Assembly (NCBI RefSeq): GCF_003026355.1
Contig: NZ_PYON01000001.1
Span: 428,510 to 492,509 of the forward strand
Direction of reading: 5' to 3'
Origin: Photobacterium kishitanii
GTDB taxonomy: Bacteria > Pseudomonadota > Gammaproteobacteria > Enterobacterales > Vibrionaceae
DNA: 64,000 bases
The stretch's first letter is position 1; the number at the start of each line of letters is the position of its first letter. The notes under the pieces were generated by a model that had not been told where the DNA came from, did no database searches, and worked only from the letters and a program-made list of their open reading frames with translations. A program made the position numbers and the translations under genes. Positions 8,135 to 16,417 of the stretch are shown one piece after another.

Positions 8135-9553
8135 ATGGATATTCAATACAATTATAAAGTTATTAAATACTTCATGGTCACCAGTGTTATTTGGGGGCTA
8201 ATTGCAATGACAATTGGAGTAATATTAGCGGGGCAACTTTATTGGCCAGCGCTTAATTTAAACTCGGAATATTTTCAATTTGGACGCTTACGACCATTAC
8301 ACACTAATGGTGTTATATTTGGCTTTGTCGTTAATATTTTAATGGGCACCTCACTTTATATCGTTCAACGAACCTGTAAAGTACCCTTATTTAACCGCAG
8401 CTTATCTTGGTTTGTTTACTATGGTTGGCAACTCGTCTTAATATTGGCAGTGATCACCCTTCCGCTTGGTTTTACGACGTCAAAAGAATATGCAGAGCTT
8501 GAATGGCCGATTGATATTTTAATCGCTATCGTTTGGGTACTGTATGCAATTTTATTTTTTGGCACTATCGCTAAAAGAACTGTCGCTCATATATTTGTCG
8601 CTAACTGGTTTTATGGCGCTTTTATTCTCGTTATTGCCATGATTTTTATTGTCAATAATCTTGAATTGCCCGTAACTTTTTGGAAATCATACTCTATTTA
8701 CTCTGGCGCAGAAGATGCGATAGTACAATGGTGGTGGGGACATAATGCTGTCGGCTTTCTCCTTACGGCGGGTATTATCGGCATGAACTACTATTTCATC
8801 CCTAAAATATCTGAACGCCCTATTTATTCTTACCGTTTATCTGTCATTCATTTTTGGGGGCTCGTCGGTTTTTATACTTGGGCAGGTACCCACCATCTAA
8901 TTTATTCTTCTGTGCCAGACTGGTTACAAAATCTTGGGATCGTCATGTCACTAATTTTATGGCTACCATCATGGGGTGGCGCATTTAATAGCATCATGAC
9001 TTTGCTCAATAATAAACCCAAACTTAAACATGATTACATTATGTGGTTCTTTTTCTCTGCCATTGTTTACTACGCTTTAGCGACGTTTGAAGGCCCATTA
9101 CTGGCGATTCGATGGTTTAATATGATCGCCCACAACACAGACTGGATCATTGGTCATGTACATTCAGCTGCTCTAGGTTGGGTAGGCATGTCGGCCATTG
9201 CGGTATTTTATTACTTTATTCCACGACTGTGGGGCCACCAGCAATTATGGTCTAACCGCCTCGTTAAATGGCATTTTTGGTTAGCCCATATTGGTATTCT
9301 TATTTACGCGGTTGCGCTATGGATTGCTGGTATTGGTCAAGGTTATATGTGGTTACAACAACAACCTAATGGCAGCTTAACCTATAGTTTTGTCGATGCA
9401 ATGAACTTTTCTTCACCATGGATGCTGGCACGTTTCATTGGTGGGGTCAGTTTTGTGCTGGGTTTAGTATTAATGATATACAACCTTTACCGCACCCTTA
9501 GACAGCCTTTAACAACAACGTCCTCAACCGAGGAGGTCAATGATCATGCTTAA
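8135..9553 (+). CDS. ccoN: cbb3-type cytochrome c oxidase subunit I CcoN
   Basis: This is the 472-residue catalytic subunit of a proton-pumping oxygen reductase with about 12 membrane helices. Key ligands are present: RPLHTNGV (low-spin heme b), WWWGHNAV (CuB histidine), WAGTHHLIY (the two other CuB histidines), with a tyrosine just before it in VGFYTWAG as expected for the cbb3 cross-linked Tyr, and GHVHSAALGW (heme b3 and heme b histidines). It starts a three-gene operon and overlaps ccoO by 14 bp. No ccoQ or assembly genes (ccoGHIS) are in this window. Confidence 0.93.
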   Translation: MDIQYNYKVIKYFMVTSVIWGLIAMTIGVILAGQLYWPALNLNSEYFQFGRLRPLHTNGVIFGFVVNILMGTSLYIVQRTCKVPLFNRSLSWFVYYGWQLVLILAVITLPLGFTTSKEYAELEWPIDILIAIVWVLYAILFFGTIAKRTVAHIFVANWFYGAFILVIAMIFIVNNLELPVTFWKSYSIYSGAEDAIVQWWWGHNAVGFLLTAGIIGMNYYFIPKISERPIYSYRLSVIHFWGLVGFYTWAGTHHLIYSSVPDWLQNLGIVMSLILWLPSWGGAFNSIMTLLNNKPKLKHDYIMWFFFSAIVYYALATFEGPLLAIRWFNMIAHNTDWIIGHVHSAALGWVGMSAIAVFYYFIPRLWGHQQLWSNRLVKWHFWLAHIGILIYAVALWIAGIGQGYMWLQQQPNGSLTYSFVDAMNFSSPWMLARFIGGVSFVLGLVLMIYNLYRTLRQPLTTTSSTEEVNDHA

Positions 9554-10154
9554 TAAAGATTTCACGCAATCGGTGCTTATCTTAATTATTTCCACCGTCA
9601 TTGTGGCCAGTTTTTCTTTTCTAGTTTGGGTACTGCCTGCTTTTTTTTATCAAGATAAATTAATTGCAGAATCAAGTGCCAAACCACTCACTGCACTCGA
9701 AGTTGAAGGGCGCGATATCTATATTAGTGAAGGCTGCCACACTTGCCATACCATGATGGTACGGCCTTTAGATGCCGAAGTGAAACGCTATGGTCGTTAT
9801 AGCCGTGAAAGCGATGATATTTATGAATTTCCTAACTTATGGGGTTCTAAACGTACTGGCCCAGATCTTACGAACCTTGGCCGTAAATATTCCGATCAAT
9901 GGCATGCAATTCACCTTAATAATCCTCGCCATGTCGTACCGACGTCAATTATGCCAGCTTATCCATGGTTATTTGAGCAAGTACTGGATGGCGAAGATGC
10001 AGAAGCCAAGCTCAAAGCATTACGTACACTTGGTGTGCCTTATAACGACCGCGAAATACAACAAGCGCGTTTGGCGGTTAAAGGCAGTACCAAAGCCGAA
10101 GCACTGATAGCCTACTTACAAAGTTTGGGACAAGATCAGGGAGTACAGCAATGA
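9540..10154 (+). CDS. ccoO: cbb3 oxidase mono-heme subunit II CcoO
   Basis: This is a 204-residue membrane-anchored cytochrome c with one N-terminal helix (about 9-33) and one heme site in YISEGCHTCHTMMVRPLDAE, the CcoO signature. RTGPDLTNLG and the methionine in VVPTSIMPAYPWL (axial ligand) also match. It receives electrons from CcoP and hands them to CcoN. The ATG at 9540 follows a strong GAGGAGG ribosome binding site; 9546 is a second possible ATG. It overlaps ccoP by 4 bp. Confidence 0.92.
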   Translation: MIMLNKDFTQSVLILIISTVIVASFSFLVWVLPAFFYQDKLIAESSAKPLTALEVEGRDIYISEGCHTCHTMMVRPLDAEVKRYGRYSRESDDIYEFPNLWGSKRTGPDLTNLGRKYSDQWHAIHLNNPRHVVPTSIMPAYPWLFEQVLDGEDAEAKLKALRTLGVPYNDREIQQARLAVKGSTKAEALIAYLQSLGQDQGVQQ

Positions 10155-12337
10155 ACACTTTCTGGAGCAACTGGGTTATTATATTAACCTTACTCTTTCT
10201 GATTTTTATGATCATAGTCGTGGCGTATTACTGGCGTAAAAACCATACAGCAGATAAAGAAAATACCGTTGATAGCTTTGATAATATTAAAGAAAATGAT
10301 GCAGCTGTACCTAAGTTGTTATTGTTTTCTTATTTTATCGCTTTTGTGTTAGCGGCTGGATTTTTAGTGCTTTATCCCGGTTTAGGTAATTGGCAAGGAT
10401 TAATGGATTGGAAATCAACCAGTGAAGCTACTCAACCTCACCCTACCAATTTACAAAAACAAATCACACAAGCAAAGCTCAATGGCAGTTCATACCAACA
10501 GCTCAGCCAAGATGCCACAATAGTAAATGCTGGTAACGCACTGTTCCAAACACACTGCGCAGCCTGTCATTTAAGTGAAGCTGAAGGCCAAACACACTTC
10601 CCTAACCTTTCTGATAATGTGTGGCTTTATGGCGGTACAGATAAAGACATTCATCACTCAATAACGAAAGGCCGAAATGGTGTCATGGCAGGCTGGAAAA
10701 CTATTTTATCCGCAGAAGACATTAATCATGTCGCAACCTATATTGCCTCTTTACAGGCTGATCGTATTATTTCTGCACCAGCCTTTGCCTTACAACAAGG
10801 TAAAACCGTATTTAATAAAAACTGCACCAGTTGTCACGGAAGTAATGCCCAGGGCAATCAATTACTCGGCGCCCCCAATTTAGCGGATAACATTTGGCTC
10901 CATGATGGCAGTATTGAAGGTATTATTCATACCATTAACAACGGCTTAAATAACGTTATGCCGGCTTTTGAAAATCAACTGTCAGAGGTAGAAATCCAAG
11001 CGCTTGGTGCTTATATTCGTCATCAACACACTCTTCGCGCGAATGAACTTGCGAATTTAAATAAAGAGTTAATCACTAAAGGTCAATATTTAGCTTATGC
11101 TGGTGATTGCGTTGCTTGTCATACTGGCGAAGGCGGTGAATTATTTGGCGGTGGGCTGGGGTTTGTCACGCCTTTTGGTACTATGTATTCAACCAATATA
11201 TCATCACATCCCGATTTTGGAATTGGTGATTATACCTACTCTGAGTTTTATGATGCACTGCATAAAGGTAAAGGTAAACGTGGTTACCTCTACCCTGCGA
11301 TGCCTTATTCTTCTTATCAATACGTAACAGATGACGACACCAAAGCATTATGGGCATATATGCAATCCCTCAATTACGTTAATACTCGTAATCGTAATAA
11401 TCAAATGATGTTTCCCAGTAATATTCGATTAGGTTTGCTAGGTTGGAACATCGCCTTTCTTACCACTGATCCATTAGAATACCCAGCCAACAGCACTGAA
11501 TCTTGGCGTCGAGGTAAATACCTCACTATGGGTTTAGGCCATTGTTCTGAATGTCATACTCCAAGAAATATAGCGCAAGCCTTAATTAGTGATAAGTTAT
11601 TTCAAGGTAATTTAATTGATGGCTGGATGGCACCAGACATTACCGCCACAGAACTTTATCAAGATCGTTGGAGCATTACTTCACTCACTGATTTTCTAAA
11701 AACAGGCCATTCAGAAAAAGGCACTGCATTTGGTGGCATGGCTGAAGTAGTGAAAAACAGCACCCGTTACTTAACCCGTGATGATGTCAGTGCAATTGCT
11801 GAATATCTCATTACTGGTGATAAATACAACGTACTTGATAAATCCGTTGGTCAAATCACACCGCCTGGTTTTGGCGACTTAATTCCAGCACAAGTCAATG
11901 TTCAAGATCCTAATTTAGAAGGTTCAGCTACAGATCCACTCAAAAAGGAACAACAACTTTACGGGTTATATATTCAAACTTGCGGCGCTTGCCACGGCGC
12001 TGACGGCAAAGGTCGTGAGGGCATTGCACCCACGCTGCTAAATAATGGCATTATTATGCATAAAGACCCTTATGATACGATTGCAGTAACCATTCGAGGC
12101 CTTGTACCTAATTACTTAGAGCAAGAAATTGACTTTATGCCGATGAGCAGTTTTAACACCGTTCTAAATGATGCAGATTTGGCACAATTAATTACATTTG
12201 TACGTCAAAAATTAGGTGGTAGAGACATTCCAATCACAACAACCCAAGTCACCAAAATTCGCACCGATCTTATCAAGGCTGGATTTGCTGGAAATATTCA
12301 TAACCTTACTCAACCAATGAATAATAATCCTGAATAA
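10151..12337 (+). CDS. ccoP: penta-heme CcoP fused to a triheme dehydrogenase-type cytochrome
   Basis: At 728 residues this is more than twice a normal CcoP. Residues 1-90 hold two membrane helices (about 8-27 and 56-75) as in two-helix CcoP proteins. Residues 120-295 are the two CcoP cytochrome domains with CAACH (136-140) and CTSCH (225-229) and methionines in GVMAGW and NVMPAF. Residues 305-690 hold three more heme sites, CVACH (320-324), CSECH (465-469) and CGACH (611-615). Their context (KGQYLAYAGDCVACHT, PFGTMYSTNIS, YPAMPYSSY, RGKYLTMGLGHCSECHTPRN) is that of the triheme cytochrome subunit of membrane alcohol or gluconate dehydrogenases (AdhB type). The fusion could carry electrons from a periplasmic dehydrogenase straight to the oxidase. 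No dehydrogenase partner gene is in the window. Confidence 0.88.
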   Translation: MNTFWSNWVIILTLLFLIFMIIVVAYYWRKNHTADKENTVDSFDNIKENDAAVPKLLLFSYFIAFVLAAGFLVLYPGLGNWQGLMDWKSTSEATQPHPTNLQKQITQAKLNGSSYQQLSQDATIVNAGNALFQTHCAACHLSEAEGQTHFPNLSDNVWLYGGTDKDIHHSITKGRNGVMAGWKTILSAEDINHVATYIASLQADRIISAPAFALQQGKTVFNKNCTSCHGSNAQGNQLLGAPNLADNIWLHDGSIEGIIHTINNGLNNVMPAFENQLSEVEIQALGAYIRHQHTLRANELANLNKELITKGQYLAYAGDCVACHTGEGGELFGGGLGFVTPFGTMYSTNISSHPDFGIGDYTYSEFYDALHKGKGKRGYLYPAMPYSSYQYVTDDDTKALWAYMQSLNYVNTRNRNNQMMFPSNIRLGLLGWNIAFLTTDPLEYPANSTESWRRGKYLTMGLGHCSECHTPRNIAQALISDKLFQGNLIDGWMAPDITATELYQDRWSITSLTDFLKTGHSEKGTAFGGMAEVVKNSTRYLTRDDVSAIAEYLITGDKYNVLDKSVGQITPPGFGDLIPAQVNVQDPNLEGSATDPLKKEQQLYGLYIQTCGACHGADGKGREGIAPTLLNNGIIMHKDPYDTIAVTIRGLVPNYLEQEIDFMPMSSFNTVLNDADLAQLITFVRQKLGGRDIPITTTQVTKIRTDLIKAGFAGNIHNLTQPMNNNPE

Positions 12338-12372
12338 CGAAACAATATGCAACGATAACGAAATAACATTCA

Positions 12373-12402
12373 GCTAACTGATTGAAACCACGATCAGTTA
12401 GC
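12373..12402. other. hairpin after ccoP, no T-run
   Basis: A perfect 10-bp inverted repeat (GCTAACTGAT / ATCAGTTAGC) with a 10-nt loop lies 36 bp after the ccoP stop. It lacks a T-tract, so it may stabilise the mRNA end or be a weak or Rho-assisted stop rather than a classical terminator. Confidence 0.5.
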
Positions 12403-12450
12403 CGACTTGATGAAATTTAAACCTATTACACATTTATGCGTTTTTTTTTA

Positions 12451-12478
12451 TTGCTTGTGAAAAATATATCGGTATAGT
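12451..12478 (+). promoter_or_regulatory. promoter of the lysine riboswitch transcript
   Basis: TTGCTT (12451-12456) and TATAGT (12473-12478) are spaced by 16 bp. Transcription would start near 12485, at the 5' strand of the riboswitch closing helix, which fits the expected transcript architecture. Confidence 0.6.
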
Positions 12479-12480
12479 CA

Positions 12481-12672
12481 AGCCTTAATCCTTTGAGTAG
12501 AGGCGCGCTGCCTAAGAGTATTCGGTTGGAGGGAGATCCCCAATGAAAGCCGAGGAAAGGAGTCAGCGCCGAAGTGATTATTGAGTCATCAATGATCGCT
12601 GGTTCTGTATTTAAGAAGTGCAGAACTGCCATAGTTATTTTGTCTATGGAGCGCTACCCTAAGGGATAAGAA
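12481..12672 (+). ncRNA. lysine riboswitch (L box)
   Basis: The leader carries the conserved L-box elements in the right order: GAGTAGAGGCGCG, AAGAGTA, GGAGGGAGATCCCC, GTCAGCGCCGAAG, ATCGCTGG, AACTGCC and GGAGCGCTACC. The closing P1 helix can form between CCTTAATCCTTT at its left and AAGGGATAAG at its right edge. The aptamer binds lysine and should switch off the downstream transporter gene when lysine is plentiful. The match to the family is by motif recognition and is strong. Confidence 0.92.
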
Positions 12673-12713
12673 GTATTATTTCTCAAGAAATCTGTTTCTC
12701 TATCCTTTCGGTA

Positions 12714-12746
12714 GATCTCCACCTTATTATAGGTGTTTAAGAGATC
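12714..12746 (+). promoter_or_regulatory. RBS-sequestering hairpin of the lysine riboswitch
   Basis: GATCTC (12714-12719) pairs with GAGATC (12741-12746) and, inside it, CACCT (12720-12724) with AGGTG (12731-12735). The right arm covers the AAGAGA ribosome binding site just before the ATG at 12748, and no T-run follows, so control is probably at translation. The P1 right strand (AAGGGATA) can alternatively pair with TATCCTTT at about 12701-12708, giving the switching element. Confidence 0.65.
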
Positions 12747-12747
12747 C

Positions 12748-14331
12748 ATGAATTTAATCCAATATTCTGATTCACTATTATCAGTGGTACCTGCACTACT
12801 GGCAGTTATTCTTGCAATTACTACCCGCCGCGTATTGTTATCTTTAGGCGTGGGCATAATTGCAGGATCAATCCTTCTAAATAATTACAACCCACTCGTT
12901 GCACTACAATATCTTTTACATCAAATTCTTGGCTTAGTTTGGGCTGATGGTGCTGTCAATACCAGTAACGTTAACATGTTGTTATTTATGTTATTACTGG
13001 GCGGATTGATTAGCTTAATGACCGCAACAGGGGCAACTAAAGCCTTCGCTGAATGGGGTGTTCGTCGCTGTAAAGATCGTCGCAGTGCGAATATCTTAAC
13101 GGGTATGATGGTATTTGCTTTTTTCATTGATGACTTTTTTCATAGCTTATCTGTTGGGCCCATTTGTCGTCCTGTGACTGATCGCTTTCAAATTTCACGT
13201 GCGAAATTGGCTTATCTGCTTGATTCAACTGCAGCGCCTGTATGTGTAATTACCCCTATCTCATCATGGGGCGCATATATCATCGCTATTCTAGGTGGTA
13301 TTTTAGTCACTAATGATATTACCGAAACTAGTCCTATATCATTGTTCGTACAAATGATTCCAATGAACCTGTATGCTGTATTTACCTTATTAATGGTACT
13401 TGTAGTTATCACATTCCAGCTTGATATTGGCCCAATGCGCAAGCATGAAGAACGTGCTCGTGAAGGTCAACTTTGGGATGAGTCTAAAGGTCACCCTAAA
13501 GGGCTAGAAATCACCACCGAAGGTGAAGGTAATGGCACCATGGTTGATATGGTCTTACCTATTCTAACTCTAACAGTTACTAGCGTTATGTTTATGATCA
13601 TAAGTGGTGCTGATGTATTAGCAGCTAAAGGTCAGGCATTTACTCTAATTGGATCGCTAGAACATACAGATGTTGGCTCATCATTAGTTTACGCTGCATT
13701 ATGTAGTCTTGCGGTATCAATTGTATTGGCACTACGCTTAAAATTACCATTAAAAACATGGTTAACGGCTGCGCCTCAAGGCGTTCAAGCGATGATGCCT
13801 GCAATTATCATTCTGTTATTTGCATGGACAATTGGTACTGTTGTTAGTGATATGGAAACTGGACAATACTTAGCATCATTAACTAAGAATGGTTTACCCG
13901 TTGAGTTACTACCAGCACTAGTGTTCTTACTATCGTGTGGAATGTCTTTTGCAACCGGTACTAGCTGGGGCACATTTGGTATCATGCTACCACTAGCTGG
14001 TGATATGGCTATTGCGAGTGATGTTAACCTACTCATGCCTATGCTATCTGCAGTCTTAGCAGGCTCGGTATTTGGTGACCACAGTTCACCTATCTCAAGC
14101 ACCAGTATTTTGTCAGCAACAGGTGCTGGTAGTCATCATATGGATCACGTAATGACGCAGTTACCTTATGCATTAATTGTCGCTTTTGGTGCTTTCCTTG
14201 GCTACCTTGCAATGGGGATTACTGGTTCAACGATTATGGGTATCGCTGTAAGTTCAGTATGGTTTATTGGCAGCTGTGTTTACCATGTACGTCGAGATAA
14301 GAAACAACAACTAGTAACGGCGACCAATTAA
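12748..14331 (+). CDS. NhaC-family transporter, predicted lysine transporter
   Basis: This is an inner-membrane protein of about 527 residues and 11-13 helices with NhaC-superfamily features (GLISLMTATGATKAFAEWG, FIDDFFHSLSVGPICRPVTDRF, CGMSFATGTSWGTFGIMLPLAG, GSVFGDHSSPISSTSILSATGAG). Members of this family behind lysine riboswitches have been predicted by comparative genomics to be lysine transporters (called LysW in that work). The riboswitch directly upstream makes lysine, rather than Na+/H+ exchange alone, the likely substrate. The ATG at 12748 is chosen over the GTG at 12733, because the GTG lies inside the sequestering hairpin and precedes the AAGAGA ribosome binding site. Confidence 0.82.
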   Translation: MNLIQYSDSLLSVVPALLAVILAITTRRVLLSLGVGIIAGSILLNNYNPLVALQYLLHQILGLVWADGAVNTSNVNMLLFMLLLGGLISLMTATGATKAFAEWGVRRCKDRRSANILTGMMVFAFFIDDFFHSLSVGPICRPVTDRFQISRAKLAYLLDSTAAPVCVITPISSWGAYIIAILGGILVTNDITETSPISLFVQMIPMNLYAVFTLLMVLVVITFQLDIGPMRKHEERAREGQLWDESKGHPKGLEITTEGEGNGTMVDMVLPILTLTVTSVMFMIISGADVLAAKGQAFTLIGSLEHTDVGSSLVYAALCSLAVSIVLALRLKLPLKTWLTAAPQGVQAMMPAIIILLFAWTIGTVVSDMETGQYLASLTKNGLPVELLPALVFLLSCGMSFATGTSWGTFGIMLPLAGDMAIASDVNLLMPMLSAVLAGSVFGDHSSPISSTSILSATGAGSHHMDHVMTQLPYALIVAFGAFLGYLAMGITGSTIMGIAVSSVWFIGSCVYHVRRDKKQQLVTATN

Positions 14332-14351
14332 AAAGAACCGTTATTAGCTAA

Positions 14352-14415
14352 AATCCCCGTTCGTTTTTGCACTTATTTGATTTATTCTATAGTGCTAAAC
14401 ATCGGGGATTTTTTT
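14352..14415 (+). terminator. terminator between the NhaC-type gene and gloA
   Basis: AATCCCCG (14352-14359) pairs with CGGGGATT (14403-14410), followed by seven T. The 43-nt loop holds a second small stem (GCACT / AGTGC). Confidence 0.75.
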
Positions 14416-14431
14416 GATCTGGAGATAAGCA

Positions 14432-14872
14432 ATGGAATATTTGCACACTATGGTACGAGTCAGCGATTTAGACGCCTCACTGGACTTTTACTGCAACAAA
14501 TTAGGACTAGTCGAAACTCAGCGTAAAGAAAGCGAGCGTGGACGTTTTACGCTGGTATTTTTAGCTGCACCAGCGCAAGTAGAAGCTGCAACTCAAACAC
14601 AATCACCCTTATTAGAGTTAACTTATAATTGGGATCCAGAGGCCTATAGCGGCGGTCGTAATTTTGGCCACCTTGCCTTTCGTGTTGATGATATTTATCA
14701 GTTATGTCAACGGTTACAAGACCATGGCGTTATTATCAACCGTCCACCACGTGATGGTCATATGGCTTTTGTTCGTTCACCTGATGGCATCTCAATTGAG
14801 CTACTTCAAAAAGGTGAGCCATTATCCCCTGCTGAACCATGGATTTCATTACCAAATAGCGGCGAATGGTAA
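14432..14872 (+). CDS. gloA: glyoxalase I / lactoylglutathione lyase family protein
   Basis: This is a 146-residue vicinal-oxygen-chelate protein. It begins [26 protein letters not shown] and has the metal-ligand pattern of glyoxalase I: His5, a glutamate in the LLELTYNWD segment, the histidine in [12 protein letters not shown] and the glutamate in [13 protein letters not shown]. The enzyme isomerises the methylglyoxal-glutathione adduct to S-lactoylglutathione. It is slightly longer than classical GloA (about 135 residues), so a second GloA paralogue with a related substrate cannot be excluded. A GGAG ribosome binding site precedes the ATG. Confidence 0.82.
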   Translation: MEYLHTMVRVSDLDASLDFYCNKLGLVETQRKESERGRFTLVFLAAPAQVEAATQTQSPLLELTYNWDPEAYSGGRNFGHLAFRVDDIYQLCQRLQDHGVIINRPPRDGHMAFVRSPDGISIELLQKGEPLSPAEPWISLPNSGEW

Positions 14873-14958
14873 GCTTTAATTCATTGTGCGCCACAGGTCA
14901 ATTTACTGTTCCTGTGGCAAACTGCACAACTTAGCCTAACTTATTTTAAAACAAGCAA

Positions 14959-15609
14959 CTATAAAACAACGATCCCTAAATTACTCAACAGTTGCTCTTG
15001 CTGCCAGTCACTAATTTGAGCCCCTTCTAAAGAGACACGTCGTACATCAACGTTTTCTAAATCAACATGGCATAAATTAGTTTCTTTAAATATTGCCTGT
15101 TGCCATTGTTCACTTGAAAATTCACCACGACTTAAATCAGAACCTTTAAATGATACTCCGATTAAGTTTGCCCCACGCCAACGGTTTTCAAATAGCTCAC
15201 ACTTCTCTAACATCAGGCTTTCTAAATTGGCATAACTTAAATCACAGCCCGAAATAAATGCTGAACAAAAGAAAGTGCTTTGAGTAATATAATTAGCAAA
15301 AGAAGCATAATGAAAATCAGCCCCTTTAAGGTTACATTGACGCAATTCTATGCCAAAACATTGTGCATTTCTAAAATTTGCCATTGCGAGATTACAACCT
15401 TTAAAACTGGCATCTTTTAATTTTGCATAGGCAAAACTACAGCCTTCAGTTTCCCCTGCTTCAATAAAGCTACAATCAATAAAACAAGCATCAGTTAAAT
15501 TGGTACGCGAAAAATCACAGCGGTAAAACTGACACTGTTCAAAGGTTGCTTCGCTTAAATCTTGATGAGAAAAAACCTCACCATCAAACTGTTTTTTTGC
15601 AACATGCAT
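14959..15609 (-). CDS. qnr: chromosomal Qnr pentapeptide-repeat protein
   Basis: This is a 216-residue right-handed beta-helix protein made of pentapeptide repeats such as DLSEA-TFEQC-QFYRC-DFSRT. It follows the Qnr proteins (QnrA is 218 residues) along its length: SFIEAGETEGCSFAYAKLKDASFKGCNLAMANF, NAQCFGIELRQCNLKGADF, FFCSAFISGCDLSYANL, LEKCELFENRW and a C-terminal WQQEQLLSNLGIVVL. Qnr protects DNA gyrase and topoisomerase IV from quinolones. Marine Vibrionaceae are a known chromosomal source of qnr genes. No LexA-type box (CTG-N10-CAG) is seen upstream, unlike qnrB. The ATG at 15609 is preferred to a TTG one codon earlier. Confidence 0.9.
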   Translation of the reverse strand: MHVAKKQFDGEVFSHQDLSEATFEQCQFYRCDFSRTNLTDACFIDCSFIEAGETEGCSFAYAKLKDASFKGCNLAMANFRNAQCFGIELRQCNLKGADFHYASFANYITQSTFFCSAFISGCDLSYANLESLMLEKCELFENRWRGANLIGVSFKGSDLSRGEFSSEQWQQAIFKETNLCHVDLENVDVRRVSLEGAQISDWQQEQLLSNLGIVVL

Positions 15610-15612
15610 CAA

Positions 15613-15840
15613 TAATTACTCTCTTCAAATTTAACCCTAATGGTTCTATCTTAATAAAAAAAAACCATTCATGACCAGTAGAAAAGACTATAAAATTATT
15701 ATTTTTTTGCGCTCACCCAAACAGTCGTATATGGGCAATATAAGGCTATTCTTTGCCGTTATTTTTCAATATGAATACCGCCGCCTTGTTTTTCATCTTA
15801 TGTTTAATTTTCGCAATATAAGCACGCCTAAAATCGACAT
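15613..15840. other. intergenic region between qnr and the cystatin gene
   Basis: With the following terminator this forms a gap of about 320 bp. It should contain the qnr promoter on the minus strand. An open frame at 15671-15862 on the plus strand has no ribosome binding site, unusual composition and runs into the terminator, so it is not called as a gene. Confidence 0.4.
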
Positions 15841-15893
15841 AAAAAACAGCCGCTATTATTGATAGATTCTCAATAACAGCGGCTGTTTTTTTA
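15841..15893. terminator. terminator of the cystatin-like gene
   Basis: ACAGCCGCTATTATTG and CAATAACAGCGGCTGT form a 16-bp stem with one imperfect pair and a 9-10-nt loop. A-run and T-run on the two sides make it potentially bidirectional. Confidence 0.85.
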
Positions 15894-15932
15894 TTCAAAC
15901 AAGCGGTCAAATAACAACCACTCAGTTATGCG

Positions 15933-16325
15933 TTAGTTTTTTACATCACAGTTTGAAACTGCGTTATTGGCCTTATCAACATGCTCAACAGTATAAACAT
16001 TTTTTAAACTGCGGAAGACTTTTGCGGTATATACGTCATTATTTTCAAGTGAAAATGTCACGTTATAATTCATACCAGCGACAACTTGTTGAGTAACATG
16101 TAAGACATTTTTTAATTGATGATCACCAGCGATATCTTTTACCGCGGCTTGTGCCGCAGCTGTTACCTCAGGTGTAATTTCTCCCTGCTGCCAACCACCA
16201 GGAATTGCTTGAGTATAATCACACCCCGTTTGCATATTTGCCTCTTTAGTCGTTTTAATATCTTGCGCACTACACGCCACTAACGCTAATGAGCCCAAAG
16301 CAACAACCAGAAGTTTCTTATTCAT
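15933..16325 (-). CDS. cystatin-like lipoprotein
   Basis: This is a 130-residue predicted lipoprotein with a signal peptide MNKKLLVVALGSLALVACSA and the lipid-modified cysteine at about residue 19. The mature part reads PGGWQQGEITPEVTAAAQAAV and then TQQVVAGMNYNVTFSL, which are the N-terminal glycine trunk and the QxVxG loop of cystatins, inhibitors of papain-type cysteine proteases. A pair of cysteines (TGCDYT and SNCDVKN) could form a disulfide. It may guard the periplasm or surface against cysteine proteases. The longer frame adds eight codons, but AGGAAA sits correctly before this ATG. Confidence 0.72.
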   Translation of the reverse strand: MNKKLLVVALGSLALVACSAQDIKTTKEANMQTGCDYTQAIPGGWQQGEITPEVTAAAQAAVKDIAGDHQLKNVLHVTQQVVAGMNYNVTFSLENNDVYTAKVFRSLKNVYTVEHVDKANNAVSNCDVKN

Positions 16326-16417
16326 AACTTTTCCTAATTTATACAAGACCTATTTATAACAACATAAAAACAGTGTTCATTGCAAATAAAATTGAATAGC
16401 TAATGAAATATGCAAAT

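Noticed and set aside
12426..12632. Minus-strand reading frame of 68 codons
   Set aside because: It lies on the complement of the lysine riboswitch; the conserved RNA explains the sequence.
15610..15670. LexA box expected by analogy with qnrB
   Set aside because: No CTG-N10-CAG arrangement is present upstream of the qnr start.
15671..15862. Plus-strand 63-codon frame between qnr and the cystatin-like gene
   Set aside because: No ribosome binding site, atypical composition, and it runs into a terminator hairpin.
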